From Riemerella anatipestifer ATCC 11845 = DSM 15868 (lineage in GTDB: Bacteria; Bacteroidota; Bacteroidia; Flavobacteriales; Weeksellaceae), in the NCBI RefSeq assembly GCF_000252855.1, contig NC_017045.1, positions 2,100,088 through 2,164,087 of the forward strand: a stretch of DNA of 64,000 nt, in the 5' to 3' direction. A program made the translations under genes and the position numbers. Below are positions 63,147 through 64,000 of this stretch, in pieces. The first letter of the stretch is position 1; each line of letters opens with the position of its first letter. The notes below the pieces were generated by a model. The model saw only the letters and a list, made by a program, of their open reading frames with translations. It ran no database searches and was not told the origin of the DNA.

Positions 63147-63278
63147 TTACAACAAGGTATTGCCGCAAGCGGGGGTAATTGTTTTTTTAGAAAATTTTGT
63201 TTATCTTTGAGGTGTGGTATTTTAGTTGAAGTTAAGTGCAAAGAAGCCCCGCCTTCGGCAATACCCTGACCGTTAGCG
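63147..63278 (+). repeat. attC-like site S12 (short class) with loop promoter
   Basis: 132 bp. GGTATTGCCG stem. Loop promoter TTG (63179-63181), N20, TATCTTTG (63202-63209). Left core TTACAAC, right core GTTAGCG. Confidence 0.78.
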
Positions 63279-63411
63279 GCAATCGTATCAAAACGCACGG
63301 CTGAAAAGAAATTTTTTGAATATGAGCATTAACAAAGCCCAAATTCTAAAAAACATTCGAATTACAGTGCATTAACACATACAGAATAACAACAGTTGAT
63401 AAAACAATAAA

Positions 63412-63861
63412 ATGAAAAACGGATTTAAAGTAATTGGAATTTCCACTCGGACAACAAACAAAGACAACAAATCAAAGGAAGATTTGGGAAAACTTTGGGG
63501 GCAATTCTATGCGGAAAACATTTTTGAGAAGATACCGAATAAAGTATCAGATGAAATATTTTCAATTTATACTGATTACAAAAGCAACTACACCGAGGAA
63601 TATACTACGATTATAGGTGTTCCTGTTTCAACACTAAATGAAATCCCTAACGGATTAGTCGGTCGGGAATTTGAAGCCGAGAATTTTCAAAAATTCGTAG
63701 CAAAAGGCGAAATGCCGAACGCTGTTATCAATACTTGGATAGACATTTGGAATAGAGACGAAGAACTCAATAGAAAATATACGTATGACTTTGAAGTATA
63801 TGGGGAAAACAGCCAAAAAGGTCAAGATTCGGAAGTGGAGATTTATATCGCAACAAAATAA
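63412..63861 (+). CDS. GyrI-like effector-binding domain protein, cassette 13
   Basis: 149 residues, a stand-alone GyrI-like/AraC effector-binding fold. Visible: VIGISTRTTN at the N-terminus, LWGQFYAENIFEKIPNKV, IFSIYTDYKSNYTEEYTTII, and the C-terminal WNRDEELNRKYTYDFEVYG. No DNA-binding domain. Such proteins bind small hydrophobic ligands and may act as sinks or sensors. The gene lies 140 nt into the cassette, behind the S12 loop promoter. Confidence 0.85.
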   Translation: MKNGFKVIGISTRTTNKDNKSKEDLGKLWGQFYAENIFEKIPNKVSDEIFSIYTDYKSNYTEEYTTIIGVPVSTLNEIPNGLVGREFEAENFQKFVAKGEMPNAVINTWIDIWNRDEELNRKYTYDFEVYGENSQKGQDSEVEIYIATK

Positions 63862-63875
63862 GGAAAAACACCTGC

Positions 63876-64000
63876 CGCTAACATAGTATTTGCAAAAGGC
63901 GGGGTTAAGTGCAGGGTTGAAAATTTGGTAATATTTAGTCGCTCCTGCTTTTCCGTATTACTTTTTTCTTAAATTAGCAATACGGAAAAAGCATCCGCTT
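63876..64000 (+). repeat. attC-like site S13 (long class, cut by window end)
   Basis: Left arm AACATAGTATTTGCAAAAGG and CGGGG are present, and the loop matches S7. Left core CGCTAAC pairs with the GTTAGCG at the start of cassette 13. The right arm lies beyond the window, so the array continues. Confidence 0.72.

Larger units (their letters stand above)
48410..64000 (+). mobile_element. Integron-like gene cassette array (13 cassettes, runs off the window)
   Basis: Thirteen consecutive units, all on the + strand. Each holds one gene, gene pair or operon and ends in a hairpin site. In each unit the first 10-14 nt beginning GTTR are complementary to the bases just before its own 3' hairpin, while the sequence differs from unit to unit. 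Examples: GTTATGCGACATTT with AAACGTCGCATAAC, and GTTAGCAGAAATTT with AAACTTCTGCTAAC. In integrons this follows from recombination at G^TT within attC. Cassette starts after the G: 48411, 49006, 50092, 50805, 56140, 56998, 57994, 59252, 60171, 61021, 61759, 62569, 63273. No integrase is present in the window. Confidence 0.8.

Noticed and set aside
48881..64000. CRISPR array
   Set aside because: The repeats are long hairpins separated by 0.6-5.3 kb gene-bearing units, not short direct repeats with short uniform spacers, and there are no cas genes.
48410..64000. Insertion sequences or MITEs as the source of the repeated hairpins
   Set aside because: No transposase is present and no target-site duplications are seen. 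Each unit's ends match only each other, which a MITE family would not show.

Overview
The window looks like a Flavobacteriia chromosome, most like the Weeksellaceae (Riemerella, Chryseobacterium, Bergeyella); the genus is an inference. The DNA is AT-rich, promoters have the Bacteroidota -7 box TAnnTTTG, and Shine-Dalgarno motifs are scarce. It encodes a type IX secretion sorting domain, GLPGLI proteins, a Bat operon, a TonB-dependent receptor and a split metH.

Positions 1-48160 are mostly ordinary chromosome. In order: a FecA-like receptor (cut by the window edge), a secreted LRR protein and a PepSY protein; a two-gene unit for a secreted 'VGINT' protein and an HU-like protein; a glycosyltransferase, a YfhO membrane protein, rlmB and a DinB protein; the MoxR/DUF58/BatABCD operon (13602-20894); MarC, aroB and proline dehydrogenase; a SAM riboswitch with split metH and metF; bioF-bioD-bioA with a divergent ketoacyl synthase; a restriction-modification system with two adenine methylases (34963-38347); a second VGINT/HU-like unit; and then an RNA methyltransferase, a CCA-adding enzyme, aconitase, a GLPGLI protein and a flippase.

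The two VGINT/HU-like units share a leader of about 490 nt. It has a matched promoter, a palindrome, a short upstream ORF and a terminator-like hairpin. In the second copy the upstream ORF contains a (TG)39 tract. Only one of the three frames after the tract stays open through the hairpin into the gene, which suggests a phase-variable attenuator.

From 48410 to the window end the DNA is a different kind of region: 13 consecutive cassettes, all on the + strand, each ending in an imperfect hairpin site of about 132 or about 195 bp. In every cassette the first 10-14 nt (beginning GTTR) are complementary to the bases just before its own 3' hairpin, while these sequences differ between cassettes. 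That is the signature of integron gene cassettes recombined at G^TT, although the core does not fit canonical GTTRRRY and no integrase is in the window. Cargo: a GLPGLI protein, a small protein present in two cassette copies, a five-gene copper operon, two RelE/HigB-type toxin-antitoxin pairs, a CDF metal transporter, a RelA/SpoT-domain protein, two lipoproteins, one protein I do not firmly recognise and a GyrI-like protein. Most short sites also carry a flavobacterial promoter in their loop. This array is the best candidate for an undescribed system here.
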